Shown piece after piece: positions 1-8,569 of a DNA stretch of 50,893 nucleotides. Every line of letters begins with the position of its first letter. The first letter of the stretch is position 1. Source of the DNA: Mucilaginibacter sp. (GTDB lineage: Bacteria > Bacteroidota > Bacteroidia > Sphingobacteriales > Sphingobacteriaceae); NCBI GenBank assembly GCA_028288285.1, contig JAQBNZ010000239.1:1-50893 (forward strand), read 5' to 3'. Position numbers and translations under genes: made by a program. Below the pieces are notes generated by a model. That model saw nothing but the letters and a program-made list of their open reading frames with translations. It did not search any database and was not told the DNA's origin.

Positions 1-127
1 GGTTTGTGTGGTAATACCGTAGGTAACATCAGCCAGTGTTCTAACAAGTGCGCCTCCAGTTTTGTAAATATTAAACTGATAATGTCCGCTACTTACTGAT
101 GAAGATATACTTCCGGTTAAATGAACA
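1..127. repeat. Terminal direct repeat, copy 1 (contig overlap)
   Basis: These 127 bases are identical to 50767..50893. The reading frame of the tail gene runs through the repeat without a break when the two ends are joined, so the molecule is circular or circularly permuted with a unique length of 50766 bp. A length of exactly 127 equals a common maximum assembler k-mer, so the duplication is most likely an assembly overlap rather than a biological terminal repeat. Confidence 0.95.
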
Positions 128-768
128 TTTGTTGTTCTCCTTGCTATATAAAAAAAGTTGGTTTGTGTATCATCAAATACCGGCGGCACCTGGGCTAAGA
201 ATCCCGTTCCCTGCACCGAACTATTAACACTATTCTGCTGATTGTTTACAACCGATAACTGAAAAAAAGCATTTGCCCTGAAATCAGGTGAGGTATTAAA
301 TATTATATCAGCCTGTTCTTTTAATGCCAGCGGCGTAAGCTCCAAATTGATAGCCTCGGGAACATCCATTGGAATAGCGTAATCAATTGCATCATTAGCC
401 GTTAGTTGGGTGCTGAAATCATCAGATATTGAATTAACAGTAAAAGAGGTTAAATCATCTACCGCTGTGCTGAAATCAAGCCTGCCCTGGTAGATTGGAT
501 TATATGCCCATGTGAAAGGGTTTTGCAACTTTATAATGTTCTTGACAAAGGCAACAACCCCGTTTTTATAATATTCGTTACGGAGCAGCATAGCAGCTTT
601 TGTAACATATTTGGTCGGCAATGTTTCCCCCCTGAATAAACCGCCATATACTTTTGACCGTGTGAATTTAATAGCGGTGTTCAACCATCCTTCGGGTGCG
701 TTATCCAGCACTTCAGTATCTACACCCCTGATGTTTAATATGAACTGAAATTTGTTAGGCTGTCCCAT
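1..768 (-). CDS. Distal tail / baseplate protein, N-terminal part (crosses contig junction)
   Basis: This is the 5' part of a gene that starts with ATG at 768 and stays open to base 1. It continues, after removal of the terminal overlap, from 50766 to the stop at 49087 (815 aa in total). It begins MGQPNKFQFILNIRG. The ATG overlaps the tape-measure stop by one base (TAATG), so translation is probably coupled. Its position directly after the tape measure is that of the distal tail and tail-associated proteins of siphoviruses. I recognise no specific domain; the role comes from position only. Confidence 0.8.
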   Translation of the reverse strand, partial: MGQPNKFQFILNIRGVDTEVLDNAPEGWLNTAIKFTRSKVYGGLFRGETLPTKYVTKAAMLLRNEYYKNGVVAFVKNIIKLQNPFTWAYNPIYQGRLDFSTAVDDLTSFTVNSISDDFSTQLTANDAIDYAIPMDVPEAINLELTPLALKEQADIIFNTSPDFRANAFFQLSVVNNQQNSVNSSVQGTGFLAQVPPVFDDTQTNFFYIARRTTNVHLTGSISSSVSSGHYQFNIYKTGGALVRTLADVTYGITTQT

Positions 769-3700
769 TAGTAGTTACGTGTTTGTGAATATTGGCCCCA
801 CCTGTCACCGACCTTAACATTGACAACCGGCTGTTTCTGCTTTCTTAATAAGTCGTTATTTTCTTCTAAAAGCTTTTCCATTTTACGGTTATCAGCTATT
901 TGCCCATTACCATACATGATTGGTTCCGGCTTGCCTACCATTCGCATTAGTTCGCTGTTGTTAATAATCTTAGTGCCTTTTTTGAGGTAGGTTACTGTAT
1001 CGGTATCCGGCGTTAATGACATGTGCCCGCTTGGATCAATCATTAATTCAGTACCTCTTTCTCCAACATGGGCTAATCCTTCTTTTGAATGCGGTGTACC
1101 AGTGAAATATTGAGGGATAGGCTGGGCGGCAACTACTGCAAGCTGGGCGGCTCCAATAGCACCGATAACTATTGCAAGAGCTTCGCCATAAATTGGAATT
1201 GACAATGCGCTAACAATTGCAACGGCTGTTCCTTCGATGATTTTAGCAAGATTTACAGCTTTGCTAAACTTAGCCTCATCCTGTTTTATCTTTTTTTGCT
1301 GATCTGCTATTTTTGCCTGAGCGGAAGCGGCCTGAGCATCTATAATATTATTTTCACGGGCCTTTTCCTTACTGCTAAGGATGGAACCGTTAACAGCATT
1401 CTTTTCAGCCTGAGCGTTTTGAGCAATTAGTTCTGATTGATGTTGCAAGGCATCTATTTTAGCCTGTGCGTTTTGATCTATTAAAGAATTTACAACATCA
1501 AGTGCCTGAATAGCCTCCTGCGCAAATGCGATTACTTCTTTAGTTTTATCCTTTTGATCATTAACATCAGATTTACCCCCGTCAATGCTTTGTTTATTCT
1601 TAGCATCAGAAACAGCTATATCAGCCTTTGAAACTATATTAGCTTGTTTAGCAACACCGCTTTTTTGTTTAACTGCGGATACTCCAGCATCTCCGCCACC
1701 GCTTGCAAGTGCAGCGTTTACATCATTGTTCTCCTTAGCTTGTAAAATAATTAATTTTGCCTTTTCGAAGTCAGCTATCTTGGTAAGGCGATCAACGTTA
1801 TACTGATCTTCTATTTTTAATAAATCATCCCTAAACTGTTTTTCAGTTATTTTATGGTGGGTATATTTTTCGATTAATAGGGTATCCTCTTTGTTTTTTT
1901 GCTGATCTAATGAAGTAAGTTGGTCATCAAGCTGCTGTTGTAATATATCGGTTGCCTTAGTTGCGGTTTCTTGGTCTGTTTTTAATATATCTTCAAGATT
2001 CTTCTTTAATTTTTCGCTCGTTTCTTTTTGGATTTTTAGCCGTAATTGTTCGGCTTCATTGGATAATTCAATTGTTGCTTTTTGTTCATTTTGCAATGCA
2101 ATATGTTTGCTTTTATCGTTTTGACCGGCTTCTCGAGTTTGTTCGTTAAAATCAGATTTAATTATGGATGATGAGCGTTGTAAATAAACTTCAAGGGCCT
2201 TTATTTTAGCATCATAAGATTGCTCAGGATCATCTAAAATACTTTTTGATAAATCCTTTTGCTTTTGAAAACTATTTTTTAAAATCTGTTGATCCTGCTT
2301 ATAAGCTTTGTCTTTTAAGGATTGTGATTGAGAATCACGTGTTTGTTCCAATTGCAAAATCTCATTTTGATAAGAGTTTTCAATCTGTAATTTTTGATCA
2401 GCGCTTAATTTAATGCCATTGGTAGCAAGTTTTTCATTATTGTCTGCTATTCCCTTGCTTGCTACATAAAAGTCTTGTATGGCCTTTAAACGAGTATCAT
2501 AGCTTTGTTTTTCATCGCTAATTAATTTAGAAGCTAATAGTTTTTGTCGCTCTAATGGTGCATTAGCCAATTTGGTACGAAGGGCTGCAATTGCATCATC
2601 TTGCCCGGTGCCGCTTGTCCCCTGTGCGATACCTAATTTTTTTTGATCTTCGTTTCGTTTTTTAAACAGGCTTTCAATAGCATCTGAGCTATTTTTAAAA
2701 TGGTCTTGAAACCGCTTATCATTATCATTAATTTGCTTTTGGTCGTTAGCTAACCTGGCAGCGGTTTCTTTTTTATCTAAAGATGTAGGATTTGCATTTA
2801 TAAACTTTTTGCCGAAAATATAGGAGGTATTATTTTTTGCATCCTCCATGTCGTTACGCAATTTTTGATTTTTAACTTCAGTATCTGCGGCGAATTTTGC
2901 ATTGTCTGCTAAAATTAACTGAGCTGCTGCTTCTTTAAGAATCATGTCAATATAAACAGGAGCATTGTCTATAAAACCTTTCTGTGCCTCGGTTAATGTA
3001 TCTACAAATCCAGCCGTTTTTCCTATAGTTTGGTTATACTCATTAATTACTGTGTCACTATCTTCCAAGCCTTTTTTGGCTAAATCAATATTAACGCCCA
3101 ATTTTTGGATATTTTCAATAGCTGTAGTATATACAGGAGAGGCGAAAGCTTCGGTCAATGCCTTTTGTCTCATTTCTGATTCGCTTGCTACCTTGCTAAA
3201 TAAATCAAGTTCTGAAATAAGTTTTGCCAGTGCTTCAAAAGCTAAATTAAATAATCCAGCAAGTCCAATGCCTGGTAGGATATAAGCTAATTGACGTAAA
3301 GGCGAAATAAATCCACTAATAGATTTACCTACATTACTAAATGCAGATGCTCCTTTTTCGGCTTCTTTTGAAGCTTTAGATTGCGCTGAAGCATAATTAC
3401 CAACGTTATCATTGAATTTACCTTGTGCCTCGTTATTGGTTTTTGTGGCAGCAGTTAACATAGTAACTACTTGCGTTAATCGAATACCCTCTTCGCTATT
3501 TACTTTCTCCGATTCAGACATTCCATTTAATGCCTTACGGGCCTGATTAAGTTGAGCCGTTAATGCTTCATTTGACGTTGACGCGGCTAACTGCTCTTTA
3601 GTTTGTTGCTTAATCAAAAGGGTGAGTTGGGCAGTACTTTCTTTTAACTCAATTTGAGTTTTTGTTAGTTGAACTGTTTTTGAATTATGCGCCTCGACAG

Positions 3701-4145
3701 ATTGTCTCGAAAGTGATGTAACTTTTGAATGTTCCTTTAATTCGGCATTAACCTGGGCCAGTTGTGCTTTTTGTTCTACCAACAGTTTGATATTATCCGT
3801 TGTGGAACCGTTTAACAGGGTAAGAATTTTAGAGGCATCCACATCAGCAATAACCTTCGCCTTAGTGGATTCAACCAACGTTTGAGTGGCTATATTGGCT
3901 TGCTGCTGAAGTGCGGTAACCTCCTGCGTTTTAGTGGCTATATTCTGCATGGCAACACTTGCAGAATTACTCACTACAGCAAATTCAGATAAGGACTTAG
4001 TATTGCCTATGGCATCATTATACTGCCGTGCTACAGCAATGCCATCGATCATCTCCTGTCTAACTATTCCAAGCTTTTGAAATACCTGTTCTAACTGTTC
4101 AAAGCCTTTTTCGTCTACGAAGTCTGTTAATTTACCTGCACTCAT
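768..4145 (-). CDS. Tail tape measure protein
   Basis: This 1125-aa protein is the longest in the window and lies between tail-assembly and distal-tail genes, as expected of the tape measure that fixes tail length and may help DNA entry. Most of the sequence is alanine-, lysine- and glutamine-rich coiled coil. A hydrophobic stretch lies near 285-305 and another near 1010-1045 (ending in an alanine-rich run), and the C-terminal part carries the GERGTELM motif common to tape measures. Its ATG overlaps the preceding gene's stop by four bases (ATGA). No lysozyme or peptidase domain is evident. Confidence 0.93.
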   Translation of the reverse strand: MSAGKLTDFVDEKGFEQLEQVFQKLGIVRQEMIDGIAVARQYNDAIGNTKSLSEFAVVSNSASVAMQNIATKTQEVTALQQQANIATQTLVESTKAKVIADVDASKILTLLNGSTTDNIKLLVEQKAQLAQVNAELKEHSKVTSLSRQSVEAHNSKTVQLTKTQIELKESTAQLTLLIKQQTKEQLAASTSNEALTAQLNQARKALNGMSESEKVNSEEGIRLTQVVTMLTAATKTNNEAQGKFNDNVGNYASAQSKASKEAEKGASAFSNVGKSISGFISPLRQLAYILPGIGLAGLFNLAFEALAKLISELDLFSKVASESEMRQKALTEAFASPVYTTAIENIQKLGVNIDLAKKGLEDSDTVINEYNQTIGKTAGFVDTLTEAQKGFIDNAPVYIDMILKEAAAQLILADNAKFAADTEVKNQKLRNDMEDAKNNTSYIFGKKFINANPTSLDKKETAARLANDQKQINDNDKRFQDHFKNSSDAIESLFKKRNEDQKKLGIAQGTSGTGQDDAIAALRTKLANAPLERQKLLASKLISDEKQSYDTRLKAIQDFYVASKGIADNNEKLATNGIKLSADQKLQIENSYQNEILQLEQTRDSQSQSLKDKAYKQDQQILKNSFQKQKDLSKSILDDPEQSYDAKIKALEVYLQRSSSIIKSDFNEQTREAGQNDKSKHIALQNEQKATIELSNEAEQLRLKIQKETSEKLKKNLEDILKTDQETATKATDILQQQLDDQLTSLDQQKNKEDTLLIEKYTHHKITEKQFRDDLLKIEDQYNVDRLTKIADFEKAKLIILQAKENNDVNAALASGGGDAGVSAVKQKSGVAKQANIVSKADIAVSDAKNKQSIDGGKSDVNDQKDKTKEVIAFAQEAIQALDVVNSLIDQNAQAKIDALQHQSELIAQNAQAEKNAVNGSILSSKEKARENNIIDAQAASAQAKIADQQKKIKQDEAKFSKAVNLAKIIEGTAVAIVSALSIPIYGEALAIVIGAIGAAQLAVVAAQPIPQYFTGTPHSKEGLAHVGERGTELMIDPSGHMSLTPDTDTVTYLKKGTKIINNSELMRMVGKPEPIMYGNGQIADNRKMEKLLEENNDLLRKQKQPVVNVKVGDRWGQYSQTRNY

Positions 4146-4339
4146 TTCAATTTGGTTAAAGTGTCCTCGTCTTTAGTTAGCTCAATCTCATAATGAGTAG
4201 TTTCATCAACTCCACACGACACATAGTAAATGATGCTCTCTTTCCGGATAATATGGCCGGTTATAATTCGTGCCCTTTGTTCAGGATCTGTTTTTAAATA
4301 AACAGTTTCGCCGTATTCAAATGCTGCGTTTACTATCAT
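4142..4339 (-). CDS. Small tail-region protein
   Basis: A 65-aa protein rich in beta-type sequence (YGETVYLKTDPEQRARI), which looks like a conserved small protein of Bacteroidota phages; that resemblance is from memory. It overlaps both neighbours by four bases (ATGA type), so the three genes are translationally coupled. Its place just before the tape measure suggests a tail-assembly role. No catalytic residues are seen. Confidence 0.75.
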   Translation of the reverse strand: MIVNAAFEYGETVYLKTDPEQRARIITGHIIRKESIIYYVSCGVDETTHYEIELTKDEDTLTKLK

Positions 4340-4956
4340 GCTGATTGTGGTTTATAGCGTTCTTTCATTCTTTTAATGTCAGCGCAATACCTGGCAACGG
4401 TGTATTTATCTTCATCTATAGAACATGATTTGAATTCCTCAAGAGCTGATAGCTGTAATTGATAATCCTGTCTTGTTGCGGCTTCACCATCACCTTTGCG
4501 AAGTTCTTCCAGTTCTGCTTTATTCTGCTCCAATTCCAATAGGATAGCTTTGCTTTGAATAATGGTTAATTCCAGCTCGCGCCTTAATTCAGGCCCATCT
4601 TCATATTGGAATCTGAACCCTAATGAACGCAGGTGATCGGCCAATTTAAAATCGTGCTTATTTTCCATCTGCTGCACGATGGTTTCAATTAGGAATAGTT
4701 TATTAGTAAGGATCGCAATGTCTTTGACAAGGGCTAAAATGGTACTGATTTGGGTATCTCCTGATATGGCAAGGTATTCGGTAAATACTTTATCCCAGGC
4801 ATCCGCTAATTGGGCCTGATTTGGATTGCCGGATTTGGTTAACCCATTGAAGTTATGGTCAACCATAGCATTGATAAAGGTTGCCATGGATACCTCATAA
4901 CAGGAGGTAAAACATTCAGATATTAAAGCCTTTTTTTGTTTGAATATTGCAAGCAT
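4336..4956 (-). CDS. Probable tail assembly protein
   Basis: A 206-aa, mainly helical protein with a strong glutamate-rich coiled coil at about 125-185. It sits where siphoviruses encode tail assembly chaperones, two genes before the tape measure. No slippery heptamer or frameshift extension was noticed, so it is not a typical G/GT pair. It is the first gene after a strong terminator (5086..5116) and therefore needs its own promoter in 4957-5080, which I could not identify with confidence. Confidence 0.7.
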   Translation of the reverse strand: MLAIFKQKKALISECFTSCYEVSMATFINAMVDHNFNGLTKSGNPNQAQLADAWDKVFTEYLAISGDTQISTILALVKDIAILTNKLFLIETIVQQMENKHDFKLADHLRSLGFRFQYEDGPELRRELELTIIQSKAILLELEQNKAELEELRKGDGEAATRQDYQLQLSALEEFKSCSIDEDKYTVARYCADIKRMKERYKPQSA

Positions 4957-5085
4957 AATGTTTGAATTTTAGCTTGCAAATTAGCCTTAGTTGGGATGCT
5001 TCATTTGAAGATTACCACGGCCCGATAAGAAAGATGTATTTGCGAACATCCGTTGATACAAATGTAATTATTTTTTAAATAAAAA

Positions 5086-5116
5086 AACCATCCTCGCTCT
5101 CGCAGCTTGGATGGTT
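5086..5116 (-). terminator. Intrinsic terminator (leftward)
   Basis: Perfect 8-bp stem, AACCATCC at 5086-5093 with GGATGGTT at 5109-5116. On the minus strand the stem is followed by seven T residues. It ends the transcript of the gene at 5168..5620. Confidence 0.88.
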
Positions 5117-5167
5117 AAAAATATCAAATAAAATAGAAAATATGAGTGGCTGTAAAAGTAGCTTTTA

Positions 5168-5620
5168 TTATCCAAATATTAACCCTGTTTTTTCGGTGAT
5201 GTAATCATGGATAACCGGGGCTAATGTATCCTCACAATAGGCGGTCATATTCTCATCACTAAGCCTTATGAAATCAGGGCCGTATTGAGTTAAACTTTCG
5301 TTCTGTGCATAGTCAACATTACTTTCCACATTGTATTCATCTCCTTTTATGGTAACACCTAATCCGGCATCAAAAGCACCTGTTAAGCGTCCGTCTGGGG
5401 TGCCATAACCAGCTAATGGGTTTAACTGCTCTTTCTTAGTGGAGTAATAATTTGAGCCGTAGGATGGCGTTACCTTTTCGCCGGTTGATAGTTGGCCCAG
5501 TTCTTTTTGACCTACAATAAGTGCGGTAATTTCATACGATGTTTGCAGTACCATATTTGGCAGTTCTGCACGCAAGTTTAATGCTGCAAAATCTTCGTAT
5601 AATTCATCTATTGTTGACAT
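5168..5620 (-). CDS. Virion-associated protein, probable tail or connector component
   Basis: A 150-aa product from the ATG at 5620 (MSTIDELYEDFAAL). The frame has an upstream ATG at 5683, but that extra 21-aa leader looks like untranslated AT-rich DNA. The middle contains YGSNYYSTKKEQLN and a beta-rich segment GVTIKGDEYNVESNV. The gene lies between the tail chaperone position and the major tail gene and ends at its own terminator. The family is unknown to me; a head-tail or tail-completion role is inferred from place alone. Confidence 0.7.
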   Translation of the reverse strand: MSTIDELYEDFAALNLRAELPNMVLQTSYEITALIVGQKELGQLSTGEKVTPSYGSNYYSTKKEQLNPLAGYGTPDGRLTGAFDAGLGVTIKGDEYNVESNVDYAQNESLTQYGPDFIRLSDENMTAYCEDTLAPVIHDYITEKTGLIFG

Positions 5621-5832
5621 AAACAAATTTAATATAAAATCGTTACTTTTGTATATATCAAATAAAGTATGCAAACGGTTCATTTAAAATCACGTTCATA
5701 TTCTATGACTTTAAGGTTTGAAAAGCCAATTCCTAACCTGCCTATAATTTTTTGCCCTATTTTATTCAAAGAATGGTATAGCCAAATATCAAAACCGATG
5801 CAAGGTTTTCACTTATTTTTTTCAGCTAACTA

Positions 5833-6132
5833 ATGATAGATCACCAATTTTCAGCCCGGTTTAAAAAGGATACCGACGAAGCTTTCAAAAATGAAGAATT
5901 TGAAAGACGGCTGGGGGAATACTTTGCTGGCTTTATTCAATGTTACCCCCATCTCATTATAAAGGAAGAATTTGATAATGAAAACGAAACCTGGATTTTT
6001 AAGTTTGCTATTGAGGTCCCTTGTGAGCATGAAATGGCACCCTGTGATAACAGCGGTAGGATTTTAGTATCAGGAGAGCCTTTCAGGGGGAGTAGTTATG
6101 CTATTTGCCATAAATGTGGATATAAACCTTAA
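5833..6132 (+). CDS. Hypothetical protein with Cys/His pairs
   Basis: A 99-aa protein, first of four rightward small genes inside the leftward late block. Its C-terminal half contains CEH near residue 64, an isolated C and a final HKCG, suggesting a small zinc site. Function is unknown. Opposite orientation within virion genes is typical of a moron or an accessory insertion. Confidence 0.7.
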   Translation: MIDHQFSARFKKDTDEAFKNEEFERRLGEYFAGFIQCYPHLIIKEEFDNENETWIFKFAIEVPCEHEMAPCDNSGRILVSGEPFRGSSYAICHKCGYKP

Positions 6133-6142
6133 TTAAAAATAT

Positions 6143-6322
6143 ATGACCGGATTACCATACTTACAACACATGCAGCTATTGGATAGTGCAGATGAATTTG
6201 AAATATTATTTTATCGCCTACATGCACACGCATCAAAACAGCCGGATTATGAAGCTGTTAAATTACAATGGGAAAAGGCAACTTCATTATTGCCTCCCTT
6301 AATAAAAGATGTAAAATCATAA
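6143..6322 (+). CDS. Small hypothetical protein (59 aa)
   Basis: The frame runs from ATG at 6143 to TAA at 6320-6322 and encodes MTGLPYLQHMQLLDSADEFE and onwards. It is 10 bases behind the previous gene and 17 bases before the next. The sequence looks helical and soluble. No function can be assigned. Confidence 0.6.
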   Translation: MTGLPYLQHMQLLDSADEFEILFYRLHAHASKQPDYEAVKLQWEKATSLLPPLIKDVKS

Positions 6323-6339
6323 CCTATATTTGGCTCACC

Positions 6340-6579
6340 ATGAAAACAGTAGAAGAACAGAAGTTTGAAAAAGCAACTAAAATAGCAGGGTTAATTATAG
6401 AACAGGCGATTGCCGTTTCAAAAGCTATTAACCCTGAATTATCTGATGAAGAACGACAATTAAATGCCAAAAGAGCTATTTTGATTAATGATGTAGAATT
6501 GCCGCTAGTCATTCAAACACCAATAATGCTTAAAGAATATCCTAAAGGCGGAGTAACATTCGCCGAACGTGGCCCTTAA
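6340..6579 (+). CDS. Small hypothetical protein (79 aa)
   Basis: Starts at ATG 6340 (MKTVEEQKFEKATK). The frame is open from 6268, but that extension overlaps the preceding small gene by 55 bases. It is helical in its first half and proline-containing in the second. Function is unknown; it is co-directional with the rest of the small island. Confidence 0.65.
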   Translation: MKTVEEQKFEKATKIAGLIIEQAIAVSKAINPELSDEERQLNAKRAILINDVELPLVIQTPIMLKEYPKGGVTFAERGP

Positions 6580-6610
6580 CTTTTTATACCGCCTAATAAA
6601 TAAATGAATT

Positions 6611-6826
6611 ATGAAAAAATACTATTGGTATTCCTATGTTAGGTATTGGTTTAATTCAGAAAACCATGAACAATTCTTTTATGAGGATATTTTGGAGGAT
6701 GTGCACCCATTTGAGCAGATTGACCATATGGATAGAGAAGACTCCAGATACGAAAACTGCTTATTGAATTATAAGGAAATATCTAAAGAAGAGTTTGATT
6801 TATTTTATAAACTTGCCAATCAATAA
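6611..6826 (+). CDS. Small acidic aromatic-rich protein (71 aa)
   Basis: The protein is unusually rich in Tyr, Phe, Trp, Asp and Glu (MKKYYWYSYVRYWFNSE). Acidic, aromatic small phage proteins are often inhibitors or DNA mimics, but nothing here proves that. It is the last gene of the rightward island and converges on the leftward late genes at the terminator 6829..6852. Confidence 0.65.
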   Translation: MKKYYWYSYVRYWFNSENHEQFFYEDILEDVHPFEQIDHMDREDSRYENCLLNYKEISKEEFDLFYKLANQ

Positions 6827-6828
6827 AA

Positions 6829-6852
6829 AAGCCCCTCATTTCTAAGGGGCTT
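6829..6852. terminator. Intrinsic terminator between convergent genes
   Basis: Stem AAGCCCCT (6829-6836) with AGGGGCTT (6845-6852). The minus-strand transcript has a run of six T after the stem, so it mainly stops leftward transcription of the 7038 gene. It also lies at the end of the rightward island. Confidence 0.85.
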
Positions 6853-6873
6853 CCAACCAATAAACCTAATTAA

Positions 6874-7038
6874 CTAACCCTTTGCAGGCTCTTTGGCTTT
6901 GGCCTTTTCTTTTGGAGCTATAACGCTATCGTAATAAGCGCCTAACTCTTCCGGCGTTCCATTATGCTTTTCATGATCAATGAATTCTTCCCGGCTTACC
7001 GTTTTCATCCACTCCTGATTAAATCCTACGTTTTTCAT
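6874..7038 (-). CDS. Small hypothetical protein (54 aa)
   Basis: Runs from ATG 7038 to TAG 6874 and begins MKNVGFNQEWMKTVSREEF. It ends in a Lys/Ala-rich tail (KEKAKAKEPAKG). It lies five bases behind the major tail protein candidate and closes that transcript before the terminator at 6829..6852. Function is unknown; a small virion accessory is possible. Confidence 0.65.
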   Translation of the reverse strand: MKNVGFNQEWMKTVSREEFIDHEKHNGTPEELGAYYDSVIAPKEKAKAKEPAKG

Positions 7039-7043
7039 AGTAA

Positions 7044-8003
7044 TTAGCTTGCGGTTTGAATAGTGTTACTTTCATAATGCAAACTTGCAGCATCTAATAC
7101 TGAAGCAGGGGCAAGCGATACAATTACCGGATTGGCTGAATTATAAGCTCCATCTGCTGTATTACCTGTAACCGCATAGGCGCTTGTAGAAGCATTAAAA
7201 GCTACAGAGGTAATACCAGTTGCCGGGTCGTAGAAATTGCCTGTGATAGCGTCCTGTAGCCTCCATAGGGTAGCAACATTCAACGCTGTACCAAGTGTCT
7301 GACCTAAATCAGCACCTAAAGCGCCTATCGTGCCTTTTACAGTGGAAACGTTTACCGCCCTTGTTGCAGATGTAAAAGCAATGTTTTGCAATCCCTTTAC
7401 ATTATTCAGATCGCCCGGGTTCATTTGAACAGCACCTAAGTTGTCAAATACATTGCCGGGGAAAGAGAAGTTCTGCATGTAGATCGTATTTTTAGAACCA
7501 TCATTGATTTTAAACGGCTCCTGGTAAGCTTGGTATTGTGGTATACCTGTAAAGGTTACAACGCCCGTTGAAGAAACATTCTTTTGACCAATAACAACGT
7601 TATTTGCGTCCACGAAGAATACATCAACGTTGATACCATTAAATGCTCGTAAAGCGCGTGATAGCCAAAAGCCGCCCTTTAATATACGGAAAGCCCATTT
7701 GTAAGTGCCGTCACGTACTATAAGTTCAATACCATAGCCTAATTTTTCACTAACGGCGGCTTCTGATCCGTCTTTTATTTCGCCAAAGTTCCCGATAGGA
7801 AATAACCTTTGGCTTACTACTGCGCTTGTAGCTGTCACCAACGCCGTTAAGAAAGCGGCAGGCGTTGCTGTATTCGATTGACTGAAAGATGTACCGGCTG
7901 GCACAATAAATGCCCCTACTACATTTTTAGGATCAAACTGATTTATGCCCACACCGGTGTTCTCACCGAATAGCACAAAAGGAAAAAAGTTTAATGCGTT
8001 CAT
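7044..8003 (-). CDS. Major tail (tube) protein candidate
   Basis: A 319-aa protein rich in Gly, Ala, Asn, Thr and Val with alternating beta-type sequence, typical of tail tube or other virion subunits. It lies between the capsid/connector genes and the tail chaperone region, where the major tail protein is normally encoded. I see no motif that proves the family, so it rests on size, composition and position. Confidence 0.6.
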   Translation of the reverse strand: MNALNFFPFVLFGENTGVGINQFDPKNVVGAFIVPAGTSFSQSNTATPAAFLTALVTATSAVVSQRLFPIGNFGEIKDGSEAAVSEKLGYGIELIVRDGTYKWAFRILKGGFWLSRALRAFNGINVDVFFVDANNVVIGQKNVSSTGVVTFTGIPQYQAYQEPFKINDGSKNTIYMQNFSFPGNVFDNLGAVQMNPGDLNNVKGLQNIAFTSATRAVNVSTVKGTIGALGADLGQTLGTALNVATLWRLQDAITGNFYDPATGITSVAFNASTSAYAVTGNTADGAYNSANPVIVSLAPASVLDAASLHYESNTIQTAS

Positions 8004-8011
8004 ATCTTTAA

Positions 8012-8569
8012 TTAATTAATGTCGTAAATGTTATAAGTGATATTAAAATTTAACCTGAAACAATGCCATGGTTGCATGTCCCTGAATTTGATACTTTTTA
8101 TGTTGTACTCTTTAAAAACCTGATCAATACCTGTTATTATCCCTGACAGGAAAAAGCCGTAATTCCTTTCCAAACAAAGCCGTTCTATATCAATCCTTAC
8201 TTCCTCATCATTCCGGTTTGTACCCGGCTTAATCAGGTCAAGATTTACCATGAAGATCAAGAACACATTAGCGGTTACATCACCCTCTTTAGTGGCTTTG
8301 CCAACCTCGCCTAATCCGAAAAATGCACTTCCTTTAAGTGTATCATCAAAATAGCTGTCTTTATATTCTCCATTACCAATATATACTTCAGGCACATAAC
8401 CAGTGTCCAATTGGTTGCGGTATGCTCTGCCATACATATTGAAATTGGCATCAGTAACAGGCCATAAGCCTTTTATCTGATTATAAAGAACAGTTTGCAA
8501 CTTCTGAACAGGAATATCAATTCCTGTTGTAGCTGCTGTGCCATCTTGATTTAACTTCAGGTAGTTCAT
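8012..8569 (-). CDS. Head-tail connector or tail terminator candidate
   Basis: A 185-aa protein with a mixed alpha/beta pattern (GIDQVFKEYNIKSIKFRDMQPW near the end) and four-base overlap with the gene upstream. Small proteins of this size between capsid and major tail genes usually join head and tail or end the tail tube. Assignment is positional. Confidence 0.6.
   Translation of the reverse strand: MNYLKLNQDGTAATTGIDIPVQKLQTVLYNQIKGLWPVTDANFNMYGRAYRNQLDTGYVPEVYIGNGEYKDSYFDDTLKGSAFFGLGEVGKATKEGDVTANVFLIFMVNLDLIKPGTNRNDEEVRIDIERLCLERNYGFFLSGIITGIDQVFKEYNIKSIKFRDMQPWHCFRLNFNITYNIYDIN

Noticed and set aside
1-127. True direct terminal repeat of a packaged phage genome
   Set aside because: Exactly 127 bases matches an assembler k-mer overlap and lies inside a gene, so an assembly overlap is more likely.
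1585-3285. Rightward reading frames inside the tape measure gene (e.g. 1585-1806, 1961-2149, 2965-3285)
   Set aside because: They are antisense shadows of a clear coding gene, have no recognisable domains, and no promoter context.
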